A stretch of 64,000 nt of DNA from an uncultured Collinsella sp. Its GTDB lineage: Bacteria; Actinomycetota; Coriobacteriia; Coriobacteriales; Coriobacteriaceae. The notes beneath the pieces are model-generated. The model saw only the letters and a program-made list of their open reading frames with translations. It did no database searches and was not told the origin of the DNA. Every line of letters starts with the position of its first letter. Within the stretch, counting starts at the first letter, position 1. Made by a program: the position numbers and the translations under genes. The stretch is from assembly GCA_900546115.1 (NCBI GenBank), contig URBQ01000007.1, forward strand, positions 1-64,000, written 5' to 3'. Shown here piece after piece: positions 1 to 8,402 of the stretch.

Positions 1-962
1 TTCCGGCAGGCCGGGCAGCCGCAGGCGGGGTCGATGGGGCGTTCGTCGCGCTCATACTTGGCGTTCTTGATGTTGATGATGCCGCCCCAGGTGTTCAGGT
101 GGCCGTGGCGGGCGTTGCGGCTGGGCATGACGCAATCGAAGAGGTCCACGCCGCGGGAGACGGCCTCGATGATGTTGCCGGGAGTGCCTACGCCCATCAG
201 GTAACGGATCTTATCCTTGGGCATATAGGGCTCGACCGCGCTGATCATCTCGTACATCACCTCAGTGGGCTCACCCACAGCGAGGCCGCCGATGGCGTAG
301 CCGTCCAGGTCCAGGTCAGCGATCTGCTTCATGTGCTCCACGCGCAGGTCGGCGAAGGTGCAGCCCTGATTGATGCCGAAGAGCAGCTGGTCGGGGTTGA
401 CGGAGATGCCTTCATGCTTCAGGCGGGCCATCTCATCCTTGCAGCGCTTGAGCCAGCGGGTGGTGCGCTCGCAGCTGGCTTTGGAGTAATCGTGCTGGGC
501 AGGGTTCTCGACACACTCATCAAAGGCCATGGCGATGGTAGAGCCAAGGTTTGCCTGGATCTGCATACTTTCCTCAGGCCCCATGAAGATGCGGTGGCCG
601 TCGAGGTGAGAGGCAAAGGTCACGCCTTCCTCGGTGATCTTGCGCAGCTTTGCGAGGCTGAACACCTGAAATCCGCCGCTGTCGGTGAGAATGGGGCCGT
701 TCCAGCGGGTGAACTTGTGCAGACCGCCCATCTCTGCCACCAGCTTGTCGCCGGGACGCAGATGCAGATGGTAGGTGTTGCAGAGCATGACCTGCGCACC
801 GATGTCCTTCAGGTCATGGGCAGACAGGCCGCCCTTGATGGCGCCGGCGGTGGCAACATTCTGGAATGCGGGGGTCTGCACCGTGCCGTGTACGGTCTTG
901 AACTCGCCCCGCCGGGCGTTGTGCTCCTGCTTGAGCAGCTTGTAGGTCGTCAAAGAAGGCAT
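1..962 (-). CDS. tgt: Queuine tRNA-ribosyltransferase (partial, 3' end outside window)
   Basis: Tgt exchanges the wobble guanine of GUN anticodons for the preQ1 base, the first tRNA-level step of queuosine synthesis. Translating the minus strand from ATG at 962 gives an open frame of about 320 codons to the window edge. It shows the catalytic TDSGGFQVFSL stretch, the FGINQG and GGLAVGE substrate loops, the second active-site region VDLFDCVMPSRNARHG, and the first cysteines of the zinc site (CGCPAC) at the very end. AGAAAGGA precedes the start. The gene lies 112 nt downstream of queA on the same strand and is probably cotranscribed. Its sequence resembles clostridial Tgt proteins to my eye, so transfer is possible but unproven. 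The last part of the protein is missing only because the window ends. Confidence 0.95.
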   Translation of the reverse strand, partial: MPSLTTYKLLKQEHNARRGEFKTVHGTVQTPAFQNVATAGAIKGGLSAHDLKDIGAQVMLCNTYHLHLRPGDKLVAEMGGLHKFTRWNGPILTDSGGFQVFSLAKLRKITEEGVTFASHLDGHRIFMGPEESMQIQANLGSTIAMAFDECVENPAQHDYSKASCERTTRWLKRCKDEMARLKHEGISVNPDQLLFGINQGCTFADLRVEHMKQIADLDLDGYAIGGLAVGEPTEVMYEMISAVEPYMPKDKIRYLMGVGTPGNIIEAVSRGVDLFDCVMPSRNARHGHLNTWGGIINIKNAKYERDERPIDPACGCPACR

Positions 963-1074
963 AATATTTTTCCTTTCTGCGCACGGAAAACAGCCGTGCA
1001 TCCTGCCGCAGGGGGCGTATGCTCTCGCTGCGGATACAGAGTCGGGATATTACAGCGCCGAAGCGCTATAATAG

Positions 1075-2286
1075 TTACAAGATCAGCATCGCATCGCCAA
1101 AGCTGAAGAAGCGGTAGCGCTCCTCGATGGCGGCAGCATAGGCATCCATGATCTGGTCGCGGGTGGCAAGTGCGCTCACGAGCATCATGAGCGTGGAGCG
1201 CGGCACATGGAAGTTCGTGATCAGCGCGTCGACCACGTGATAGGTCGAGCCGGGCATGAGGTAAAGCTGCGTCGTGGCGTTCTCGCGCACCACGATGTCA
1301 CCGCGGCCAAGCGTATCGGCCCCGTCCTCGCGGCCTTCAAAATAGCGCGCCGTCACGGCCGGATCGGACACCGGCGCGTCCGTGTCAAACGCGCTCTCGA
1401 GCGAGCGCACCGCGGTAGTGCCGACGGCGATCACACGATGGCCCTCGGCCTTGGCCTTATGCACGGCGTCGACAACCTCCTGCGACACGTGGTAGCGCTC
1501 GGTGTGCATGACGTGCTGCGTAGGGTCGTCCTCCTCCACCAAGCGGAAGGTATCGATGCCCACCTCGAGCTCGACGGCGGCAAACTTGGCACCCTTGGCC
1601 TCAATAGCGGCCATGAGCTCAGGAGTAAAATGCAGACCCGCCGTAGGAGCGGCAGCCGAGTGCTCCTCCTTCATGGCGTAGACGGTCTGGTACTTCTCGG
1701 GATCGCCCTCGTAATCGGTAATGTAAGGCGGCAGCGGCACGTGGCCGGCAGCATGGATGGCCTCGTCGAGCGTGCGCGGGTCGCCGGCGGCATTGCAACC
1801 GGCCGGCTCAAAGCGCACCAAACGGCCACCGCGGCTATCGGTGACAAAGTCGACGACCTCGGCCGTCAGCACCACGGAAGCCCCCTCGGGCGCATGGGCG
1901 CCGCCCGCACGATACTCAATCTGAGCACCGGGCTTCAGGCGCTTGCCTGGCTTGACCAGGCACTCCCAAACGTGACCCAGCGGGTCAACATCCTCGCGGC
2001 GCTTGAGCAGCAGCGTCTCGACCACGCCGCCCGAGCCCGTCTTGCGACCGATCAGACGGGCCGGCATCACGCGCGTCTGGTTGATGACGAGCACGTCGCC
2101 CGGCTCGATATAGTCGATGATGTCGCGGAAGATGCGGTGCTCGACGGTGCCGCCATGCTCTAGCGGCGTTCCTGTCTCGGAGCCTTTGCGATCAACCACC
2201 AGCAGGCGGCAGGAGTCGCGCGGCTCGGCAGGCGCCTGGGCGATGAGCTCTTCGGGCAGGTTATAGTCAAAATCATCGGTACGCAT
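1075..2286 (-). CDS. queA: S-adenosylmethionine:tRNA ribosyltransferase-isomerase
   Basis: QueA transfers and isomerises the ribosyl group of SAM onto preQ1-tRNA to make epoxyqueuosine; it acts after Tgt and before QueH, both also encoded in this window. The protein starts MRTDDFDYNLPEELIAQ and carries family hallmarks: RDSCRLLV near the N terminus, VLVINQTRVMPARL, a PLPPYI segment, a SAAAPTAGLHFT block and a C-terminal NFHVPRSTLMMLVSA. I chose the ATG at 2286 because AAAGAGG sits 6 nt upstream; the longer frame begins with a GTG at 2301 that overlaps this Shine-Dalgarno sequence. At 403 residues it is somewhat longer than the usual 340-360, with an insertion in the middle. Confidence 0.96.
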   Translation of the reverse strand: MRTDDFDYNLPEELIAQAPAEPRDSCRLLVVDRKGSETGTPLEHGGTVEHRIFRDIIDYIEPGDVLVINQTRVMPARLIGRKTGSGGVVETLLLKRREDVDPLGHVWECLVKPGKRLKPGAQIEYRAGGAHAPEGASVVLTAEVVDFVTDSRGGRLVRFEPAGCNAAGDPRTLDEAIHAAGHVPLPPYITDYEGDPEKYQTVYAMKEEHSAAAPTAGLHFTPELMAAIEAKGAKFAAVELEVGIDTFRLVEEDDPTQHVMHTERYHVSQEVVDAVHKAKAEGHRVIAVGTTAVRSLESAFDTDAPVSDPAVTARYFEGREDGADTLGRGDIVVRENATTQLYLMPGSTYHVVDALITNFHVPRSTLMMLVSALATRDQIMDAYAAAIEERYRFFSFGDAMLIL

Positions 2287-2310
2287 CTTTGCCTCTTTCA
2301 CAAAGCGCGT

Positions 2311-2329
2311 CAGTCGAAAAAATCGACTG
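2311..2329 (-). promoter_or_regulatory. Small hairpin in the queA leader
   Basis: A perfect 7-bp inverted repeat, CAGTCGA-aaaaa-TCGACTG, lies 25 nt upstream of the queA start and is flanked on both sides by GCGC runs that could lengthen the stem. It could be an operator, a leader hairpin, or the remnant of a terminator for the arc operon upstream. It lacks a T-run in the correct place for a terminator, and its function is unknown. Confidence 0.3.
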
Positions 2330-2420
2330 CCCCGCGCATCATTCTCCCCTGTATCCTATCAGCTTGTTGAGAGAAATATAGTATGGCAAACAGATTTGCG
2401 ACTGATTTCTCAACGCCCCG

Positions 2421-3431
2421 CTACTTAAGCGTTGCGTACATCACCGCCTTAATCGTATGCATGCGATTCTCCGCTTCTTGGAAAACACGAGACTTATCGG
2501 ACTCAAAAACCTCGTCCGTGACTTCCATTTCGGCAACTCCAAACTTCTCAGCAATTTCGGCACCAACAGTAGTATTAGTATCGTGGAAGCTCGGAAGGCA
2601 GTGGAGGAAAATCGCCTCGGGCTTTGCCATAGACATCACCTCAGCGGTCACACGATACGGCGACATGAGCTTAATGCGGCTTTCCCACAGCTCTGCAGGC
2701 TGACCCATGCCAACCCAAACATCCGTGTAAATTACATCGGCATCACGAGCGCCTTCCTCAATATCTTCTGTAATGGTAATCGTCGATCCATGCTCGGCCG
2801 CAATACGACTACATTCTGCAAGGAGTTCAGGATCATAGGATGTAGCCCCCTCCGAATTTCCCCCGATTGGGCCGCAAGAACAGTAGTTAATGCCGAGCTT
2901 AGCGCAAATGACCATGAGCGAATCGGCGACGTTTCCGGCCGCCTTACCAAAAAATGTAAGTTTCCTGCCCTTAATCTCTCCAAACTCTTCACGCATGGTC
3001 AGAATATCGGCAAGCACTTGAGTCGGGTGAAATTCAGTAGTCAGCCCATTCCAAACGGGAACCCCAGCTTTTGCAGCAAGCTCCTCAACCTTCGCCTGTT
3101 CAAAGCCGCGGTATTCAATTCCGTCATACATGCGGCCAAGGACGCGAGCCGTGTCCTCAATCGACTCCTTTTTGCCCATCTGGGACGAGCCCGGATCCAA
3201 ATAAGTTACGCCCATACCAAGGTCAAGTGCACCAACTTCGAAGGCGCAGCGAGTACGCGTGGAAGTCTTCTCAAATAGCAAAACAATATTCTTGCCTTCA
3301 AGGTATTTATGCGGAACACCGGCACGCTTCATGCTTTTGAAGTTAGCAGAAAGCTCAAGCAGATACTCAATCTCTTCCGTCGTGTAATCAAGCAGCTTCA
3401 GAAAACTGCGCCCAGCGATATTAACACCCAT
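2421..3431 (-). CDS. arcB: Ornithine carbamoyltransferase (catabolic)
   Basis: ArcB converts citrulline plus phosphate to ornithine and carbamoyl phosphate, the second step of the arginine deiminase pathway. The carbamoyl-phosphate loop STRTRCAFE, the [24 protein letters not shown] region, FHPTQVLAD and the ornithine-site HCLPSFHD are all visible, and the length is normal at about 336 residues. Placement 32 nt downstream of arcA marks it as catabolic rather than biosynthetic. Start choice: GATAGGAG directly touches the first ATG (3440), whereas the ATG at 3431 has a proper 9-nt spacer, so I prefer 3431. No arcC (carbamate kinase) follows in this window, so ATP recovery would need a kinase gene elsewhere. 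Confidence 0.95.
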   Translation of the reverse strand: MGVNIAGRSFLKLLDYTTEEIEYLLELSANFKSMKRAGVPHKYLEGKNIVLLFEKTSTRTRCAFEVGALDLGMGVTYLDPGSSQMGKKESIEDTARVLGRMYDGIEYRGFEQAKVEELAAKAGVPVWNGLTTEFHPTQVLADILTMREEFGEIKGRKLTFFGKAAGNVADSLMVICAKLGINYCSCGPIGGNSEGATSYDPELLAECSRIAAEHGSTITITEDIEEGARDADVIYTDVWVGMGQPAELWESRIKLMSPYRVTAEVMSMAKPEAIFLHCLPSFHDTNTTVGAEIAEKFGVAEMEVTDEVFESDKSRVFQEAENRMHTIKAVMYATLK

Positions 3432-3463
3432 ATTCGCCATCTCCTATCACAGTGGATTTGCAA

Positions 3464-4708
3464 CTAAATATCTTCGCGCCAGAAGGGCATGCTCATGCAG
3501 CGCGGGCCGCCACGACCGCGGGACAGTTCCTCGGAGGGAACGACCAAAAGTTCCAAACCGTTCTTGTAGAGCTCATCATTTGTGACAACATTGCGCTCGT
3601 AAACACAGACTTTACCAGGAGCAACGGCAAGAGTGTTCGACCCGTCGTTCCACTGCTCGCGAGATGCCTCAACCATATCGCCGGCACCGCACTCAATAAG
3701 CTGCACCTTCTCCACGCCAGTAGCCATTTCAAGAATATGTTCAAGCGTGTCATCAATCTCTTGAACAGCGACCATTCCCTCAGAGTCACCACGAGTCAGA
3801 CGATAAACACGAAGGGTCTCAAAAATACCGGGATAAACTGTGAACTTATCGAAATCCACCATGGTGCAAACGGTGTCAAGATGCATGTAAGCATAGCCGT
3901 TGGGGATTTTAATAGCGTAAACGGTATCGATCTCAGAACTCCCAGATCCCCAGAACAAATTCTTTGCAAGCTCCTCAATCGCAGCCGCCTCAGTTCGCTG
4001 GCTAATTCCAATAGCCAAGGTATGAGCGTTAATGTTAAGCACATCACCGCCCTCGATATGCCAGGGATTCTTATGGTCGTACCAAATCGGAGTCCCTGCA
4101 TAATCGGGATGGTATTTGAAAATCGCTTCATAGAAGGGCACTTCACGATCTCGCTGTTTCCAATACATATGGTGAAGCAGAACGCCTTTGCCCACGGAAG
4201 CAAGAGGATCGCGAGAGAAATATGAACTCGGAAGAGGCTTCAACACCAAATCATCGGGCTTCGCATCCTCATTATCCATCATACTAAGCGTAGTCGAAAC
4301 GCGAGGCAGCCCAAGGTCACGATAACGATACCCCCCCATAGCCTCAAGTACAAACTGATACGAATCTGAAATAGCGTCGAGCTTTTCACGAACAGCCTGC
4401 TCAAGCATAGGATTGACAATCCCGCTCTCAGCCATAAATGTATCGGTAAACTCAGCGCGAGCCGAGGGGCATGCATCCAGCGCTTCAGCAACGAGTTTCT
4501 CCATATAGAGAACCTCAACACCTTCGCTCCTCAGAAGATCCGCAAAGGCATCATGCTCCTTTTGAGCCACATCAAGATAGAAACAGTCGTGAATCCAGAC
4601 ATCCTCGAACTCTTCTGCCTTTACGTTCACAAGGTCACGACCGGGGCGGTGAAGCACAACTTTCTTGAGCTTACCAATCTCGCTGTATACATTCAGTCCT
4701 TTAGACAT
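3464..4708 (-). CDS. arcA: Arginine deiminase
   Basis: ArcA hydrolyses arginine to citrulline and ammonia, giving energy and acid resistance when followed by ArcB and carbamate kinase. The 414-residue protein has all family motifs: the N-terminal substrate segment with VVLHRPG, YFSRDPLASVG, the HIEGGD catalytic acid/base block, MHLDTVCTMVD with the catalytic His, and the nucleophilic Cys404 within GGPRCMSMP. It is preceded by GGAGTAACAGGA and sits between the YfcC carrier gene (28 nt gap) and arcB, so a carrier-arcA-arcB operon reading leftward is clear. The region is visibly richer in A+T than the core genes around it, which suggests acquisition or relaxed composition. Confidence 0.96.
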   Translation of the reverse strand: MSKGLNVYSEIGKLKKVVLHRPGRDLVNVKAEEFEDVWIHDCFYLDVAQKEHDAFADLLRSEGVEVLYMEKLVAEALDACPSARAEFTDTFMAESGIVNPMLEQAVREKLDAISDSYQFVLEAMGGYRYRDLGLPRVSTTLSMMDNEDAKPDDLVLKPLPSSYFSRDPLASVGKGVLLHHMYWKQRDREVPFYEAIFKYHPDYAGTPIWYDHKNPWHIEGGDVLNINAHTLAIGISQRTEAAAIEELAKNLFWGSGSSEIDTVYAIKIPNGYAYMHLDTVCTMVDFDKFTVYPGIFETLRVYRLTRGDSEGMVAVQEIDDTLEHILEMATGVEKVQLIECGAGDMVEASREQWNDGSNTLAVAPGKVCVYERNVVTNDELYKNGLELLVVPSEELSRGRGGPRCMSMPFWREDI

Positions 4709-4736
4709 TCCTGTTACTCCATTTCAGCTATGAAAC

Positions 4737-6179
4737 CTACAGGGCAATAAGTCCCGAGATTGCTACGAATACGATATTGATGAGCGACACGACCAAGAAG
4801 AATTTCCAAACGGTCTTCCACCACTGGCCAAGCTTGATCTTGCACACGCCCAAACCCGCTACAAGAATGGCGCTAGTAGGACAGATCAAAGACATCGTCG
4901 CGCTACCCATGGAGAGAGCCCACACGGCAGCCTCGGGATTAAGGCCCATGAGTTCGGTCAAAGGTCCAAAAATGGGAGCGGTCAGTGCTGCAAGGCCAGA
5001 TGAGCTGGGAACCAGAATCGCCAGGAGGTTCTCAACCGCATAAAGAAGCGTAGTAAAGAGAACCGCCGGGATGCCGCCCAGACCAGTGGCGAGCGCATTG
5101 AGGATGGTATCGATGATCATGCCGTCAGAGGCAATGACAAGGATGCCACGCGCAAGTCCAACGACAATTGCCGAGAAAGCAAAGTCAGCGATACCCGCAA
5201 CAAATTCCTGAGCGATAACGTCCTGACTAAAGCCCGCAATAACACCAGCCAACAGGCCCATGGCCAAAAAGACCGCAGAAATCTCGTTCATATACCAGCC
5301 CTGGGTCACAAGTCCCCAGATGATAAGGCACATTCCAGCGATAAATACCGCAAGCACGCCTTTTTGACGACCCGTAAATTCCGCATCAAGGGCAGATTCA
5401 TCGGCAGCGAACTCGACTTTCTTGGCGATATCATCCTCAAATGTGATCGATGACTCAGGGTTCTTCTTTACCCTTCGTGCATAGAGGACAACCCAAGTAA
5501 TTGCAACGGCGGTCAAAACAACCCAGGCAATCATACGCAGCCACAGCTGGGGGTTGCCCTGAATACCAAGAATACCTTGCGCAATGAGAACATTAAACGG
5601 ATTAATCGTTGAGGCGATGTAACCCGTGCGCGCTCCAACGAACACGACCATGAACGCCGTCATCGAGTCGAAGCCCATAGCCATCATAATTGGCATGAAG
5701 ATCGCAAAGAACGGGAGAGTTTCTTCCGCCATGCCAAAGCTCGTTCCGCCCAATGCAAAGAGAACCATCGCAATAGGAATAATTAGAATGTCTTTGTTCT
5801 TAAAGCGGCGAACGACACGACCCATTCCGCTCGTGATAGCGCCCGTTTTAGTAATAACCTGAAACGAACCGCCCACAATCAAGATGAATGCAACGACCTC
5901 AATTGCCTCTTGTATACCGCGCGTTGGAGCCTGAAGAACATCGAAGACGCCTTGTCTGAGATCTACTTCATCCCCGGTTTCCTCGTCAATATATGTCTTT
6001 TCACTCTGCTCATACGTACCTGCGACAGTGACTTCACGACCGTTCACCTCCTGACGCTGATAGGACCCAGAGGGAACAATCCACGTGAGAACAGCGAAGG
6101 TGACCATAAGTGCAAAGATGATCGCATATACGTGCGGGACCTTGAACTGCTTGATGCCTTTCGAACTTTCCGCTGCCAT
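4737..6179 (-). CDS. YfcC/DcuC-family carrier, probable arginine-ornithine antiporter
   Basis: This 480-residue integral membrane protein belongs to the C4-dicarboxylate anaerobic carrier/YfcC superfamily. About twelve hydrophobic segments start at VYAIIFALMVTFAVLTWIVP. The conserved re-entrant motifs LGGTSFGMAEETLPFF, GARTGYIASTINPFN and, late in the protein, LVPSSSGLAALTAP are all present. An extracytoplasmic loop after the first segment is rich in charged residues. As first gene of the arc operon (GGAGGAG 3 nt from the ATG) it most likely exchanges arginine for ornithine or citrulline, a role taken by YfcC-type carriers in place of ArcD in some anaerobes. The substrate is inferred only from position; the sequence family alone would not decide it. 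Confidence 0.85.
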   Translation of the reverse strand: MAAESSKGIKQFKVPHVYAIIFALMVTFAVLTWIVPSGSYQRQEVNGREVTVAGTYEQSEKTYIDEETGDEVDLRQGVFDVLQAPTRGIQEAIEVVAFILIVGGSFQVITKTGAITSGMGRVVRRFKNKDILIIPIAMVLFALGGTSFGMAEETLPFFAIFMPIMMAMGFDSMTAFMVVFVGARTGYIASTINPFNVLIAQGILGIQGNPQLWLRMIAWVVLTAVAITWVVLYARRVKKNPESSITFEDDIAKKVEFAADESALDAEFTGRQKGVLAVFIAGMCLIIWGLVTQGWYMNEISAVFLAMGLLAGVIAGFSQDVIAQEFVAGIADFAFSAIVVGLARGILVIASDGMIIDTILNALATGLGGIPAVLFTTLLYAVENLLAILVPSSSGLAALTAPIFGPLTELMGLNPEAAVWALSMGSATMSLICPTSAILVAGLGVCKIKLGQWWKTVWKFFLVVSLINIVFVAISGLIAL

Positions 6180-6310
6180 ATCTCCTCCTTCATTCCTTTT
6201 CCCATCTATCCAGCTGGCACCATAAATGTATGAGGTTGCTCAGCGGTGGTCGGCCAACCATCGCCATCGTGTCGCTTTTCACCTATGAACGGCAGCTAAA
6301 GTGACGTTAT

Positions 6311-6325
6311 TAATCAATCTGATTA
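6311..6325. promoter_or_regulatory. Inverted repeat in the divergent arc promoter region (site 1)
   Basis: TAATCA-ATC-TGATTA, a perfect 6-bp inverted repeat in the AT-rich control region between the two divergent arginine-catabolism units. It lies just downstream of the minus-strand -35 candidate (6343-6348) and could occupy the -10 area. A possible binder is the XRE-S24 regulator encoded beside it, but that is inference. Confidence 0.4.
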
Positions 6326-6329
6326 TTAA

Positions 6330-6350
6330 AATTGATGTTATTTGTCAATT
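6330..6350. promoter_or_regulatory. Inverted repeat overlapping a -35 box of the arc operon (site 2)
   Basis: AATTGA-N9-TCAATT is a perfect 6-bp inverted repeat. Its right arm contains TTGACA read on the minus strand (6348 down to 6343), a consensus -35 element for the carrier-arcA-arcB operon; AATAAT about 15 nt further could be its -10. The spacer does not fit the FNR/CRP pattern TTGAT-N4-ATCAA. A repressor bound here would block the leftward promoter. Confidence 0.45.
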
Positions 6351-6432
6351 ACATACGTCTTTTAACTTTTCCGCAACACAACAAGGAACCTGCCTTAGCC
6401 TTATATAAAAACCAGCAGGACAGGAGACAGAC

Positions 6433-7683
6433 ATGCAAGGCATACACGTAACAAATGAAATCGGTCATTTAAAAGCTGTACTTGTCCATCGACCAGGAGC
6501 TGAAACACAAAACTACCCTGATGCCGACTTCAGCCAAGTTTTCTCCCTGCGAAAATGGAGCGGTCGTTTTGACCTCGACAAAGCAATGTATGAGCACGAT
6601 TCCATGGTTCAATTGCTTGAGAAGCATGGCGTAGAAACCATTGAAATTAGGGACCTTCTCGAAGACTCACTTGAAACTGAGCCCCAATCACTTAAATATT
6701 TTATTGATGACTACCTCCGTTGCAGCGGGGCAACAGGTAGAGAGTTCCTCGAGACAATAACCCAGTTGTTTGAGAACGCTAAGAACACCCAGGAATTGGT
6801 GAATATAGTACTTAACGGCATTCGCTTTGGAGACACTGAGCTATGTTCAAACCAGTCGGAAACACTACGGGCGCTCGTGCACGAGCAATTTGATCCCGCC
6901 TCGCTCTTGGTCAATCCCCTCAACACGCTTTTTTTCACTCGTGATCCTGCTGTGGTAGTCGGAGACGGCATCATCCTAAATCATATGTACTGGCCTGAGC
7001 GTGATCGTGAGGTCGCCTTATACCGGCAGATATTCACCCACCACAAGATCATGGGAGAAACTCCAGTATGTGATTTGAACAGGAGTAGTTACCATATCGA
7101 AGGCGGAGACATTATTGTTATCAGTGCTAAGACAATATTAGTTGGAATCTCTGACCGAACTGAACCCGCCGCCGTCGAGTCACTTGCCAAAGAGCTCCTG
7201 ACCTCAAATAAATTCCAGACCACCGAGCTAATTGCGATTCGAGTCCCCTCTGACGGGCTGCGTATCCACCTCGATACGTTCATAAGTAGAATTGATCACG
7301 ACGCGTTCCTCATCGATCGTGAGATATGCAATGCCGTTGATGCATACAGCATTCAACTAAAACGATCCGGAAGGGGCCTTACGATCACTCCTATCGATCG
7401 CACGATTCCGGAAATACTCTCTGCAGCCTGTTGCGAACCAATAAAAGTAATTGACTGCGGAGGCGGGAATCAAACCGCCTACGAAAGAGAACGCCGGAAC
7501 AACGCAACGTCTATCCTTGCGCTCTCGCCAGGAAAACTATGCGTATATGAAGAAAACGTTTGGACCAACGAAGCGCTTGAGAAAGCAGGAATGGAATTAT
7601 TCCCGCTATCCATTGACGAGCTCACCAAAGGCTATGGTGGCACAAACTGTCTATGCCTCCCTCTGTGGCGAGAGGATCTATAG
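6433..7683 (+). CDS. Second, divergent arginine deiminase-family protein
   Basis: A 416-residue guanidine-modifying enzyme of the arginine deiminase family, clearly related to but very different from the first ArcA. It keeps VLVHRPG, FTRDPAVVVG, NHMYWPERDRE, HIEGGD, HLDT and a C-terminal Cys406 in GGTNCLCLP, so the Cys-His-Glu/Asp catalytic set appears intact. Differences include a changed substrate loop near the nucleophile (TNC instead of PRC), an extra cysteine two residues later, and a longer variable helical segment at about residues 90-150. AGGAG lies 6 nt before the ATG. It is transcribed away from the arc operon and is followed, 2 nt after its stop, by the XRE-S24 regulator. It may be an alternative deiminase with different affinity, or act on another guanidino compound. 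Confidence 0.9.
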   Translation: MQGIHVTNEIGHLKAVLVHRPGAETQNYPDADFSQVFSLRKWSGRFDLDKAMYEHDSMVQLLEKHGVETIEIRDLLEDSLETEPQSLKYFIDDYLRCSGATGREFLETITQLFENAKNTQELVNIVLNGIRFGDTELCSNQSETLRALVHEQFDPASLLVNPLNTLFFTRDPAVVVGDGIILNHMYWPERDREVALYRQIFTHHKIMGETPVCDLNRSSYHIEGGDIIVISAKTILVGISDRTEPAAVESLAKELLTSNKFQTTELIAIRVPSDGLRIHLDTFISRIDHDAFLIDREICNAVDAYSIQLKRSGRGLTITPIDRTIPEILSAACCEPIKVIDCGGGNQTAYERERRNNATSILALSPGKLCVYEENVWTNEALEKAGMELFPLSIDELTKGYGGTNCLCLPLWREDL

Positions 7684-7685
7684 CC

Positions 7686-8342
7686 ATGGGCTTCGGGGCA
7701 AATATTCGTAAACTCCGCACCATGGAGCATCTTGGTCAGGCGCAACTTGCAGAGATGTTGGGGGTATCTAAAGAGACCGTTTGTCGTTGGGAAAAAAGTC
7801 GGTATGCCCCCCGTGAGCGCTATATTGAAAAGTTACAAGCGCTCTTCGGTTGCACCCGCGATGAACTTGTTGGCGAGGAAAACGGTTTGGCCGTAAAGCT
7901 CGCAAATAAAAGAATCGTCACCGACGAAGACCCTGCTATCCACGAAATGGAGGGCGCATTTCCCGTCATCGATATCGAATCGCAAAAGCGCCGCATCACG
8001 CACGGCCAACAAAATGCTTGCGCGCCTGTAGACGTAGCCAAACGTCACCCACATAGCGTTTTCGTTAAAATCAAAGGTGACGAAATGTCCCGCATTTACC
8101 CTCCCGGCAGCTTACTACTTGTCGATACCACCGCAAAGCCCTGGAACGGCTGTGCTGTATTGGCGCTCGCAGACGGTAAAACACCGGTAATTAGGCGATT
8201 TGCAGAAGGAAACGACATGATTGTGCTGTCGTCCCATTCATATGCAACAGCAAGTCCGGATCTGATGTTTAACAAACGGAGGATTAGAATCATAGGAGTC
8301 GTCGTTTGGTATCAAGCGAACCACGATCACACGCTTAATTAA
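7686..8342 (+). CDS. XRE-family repressor with S24 (LexA-like) domain lacking catalytic residues
   Basis: This 218-residue protein joins an N-terminal XRE helix-turn-helix (about 5-62, with QAQLAEMLGVSKETVCRWE as the recognition part) to a C-terminal S24/LexA-like domain (about 120-208). In active S24 domains a Ser in G-D-S-M and a Lys in V-K-R perform self-cleavage. Here the motif is GDEM (Glu133) and the lysine position reads IRR (Arg170), so autoproteolysis should be impossible and the domain may only dimerise or sense a ligand. I start at 7686, two bases after the upstream stop, using GAGAGG; a longer frame from 7653 would overlap the upstream gene. Position suggests control of the neighbouring arginine genes (inference). 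Confidence 0.85.
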   Translation: MGFGANIRKLRTMEHLGQAQLAEMLGVSKETVCRWEKSRYAPRERYIEKLQALFGCTRDELVGEENGLAVKLANKRIVTDEDPAIHEMEGAFPVIDIESQKRRITHGQQNACAPVDVAKRHPHSVFVKIKGDEMSRIYPPGSLLLVDTTAKPWNGCAVLALADGKTPVIRRFAEGNDMIVLSSHSYATASPDLMFNKRRIRIIGVVVWYQANHDHTLN

Positions 8343-8402
8343 ATCGACTTTCCCAAAAACGACCGTACCGCGCAGACAGCTCAAAGTCCCAGCCTAAAAG
8401 AA

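Noticed and set aside
6343..6360. FNR or CRP site in the arc promoter
   Set aside because: Spacer between TTGA and TCAA is 9 nt instead of the expected 6.
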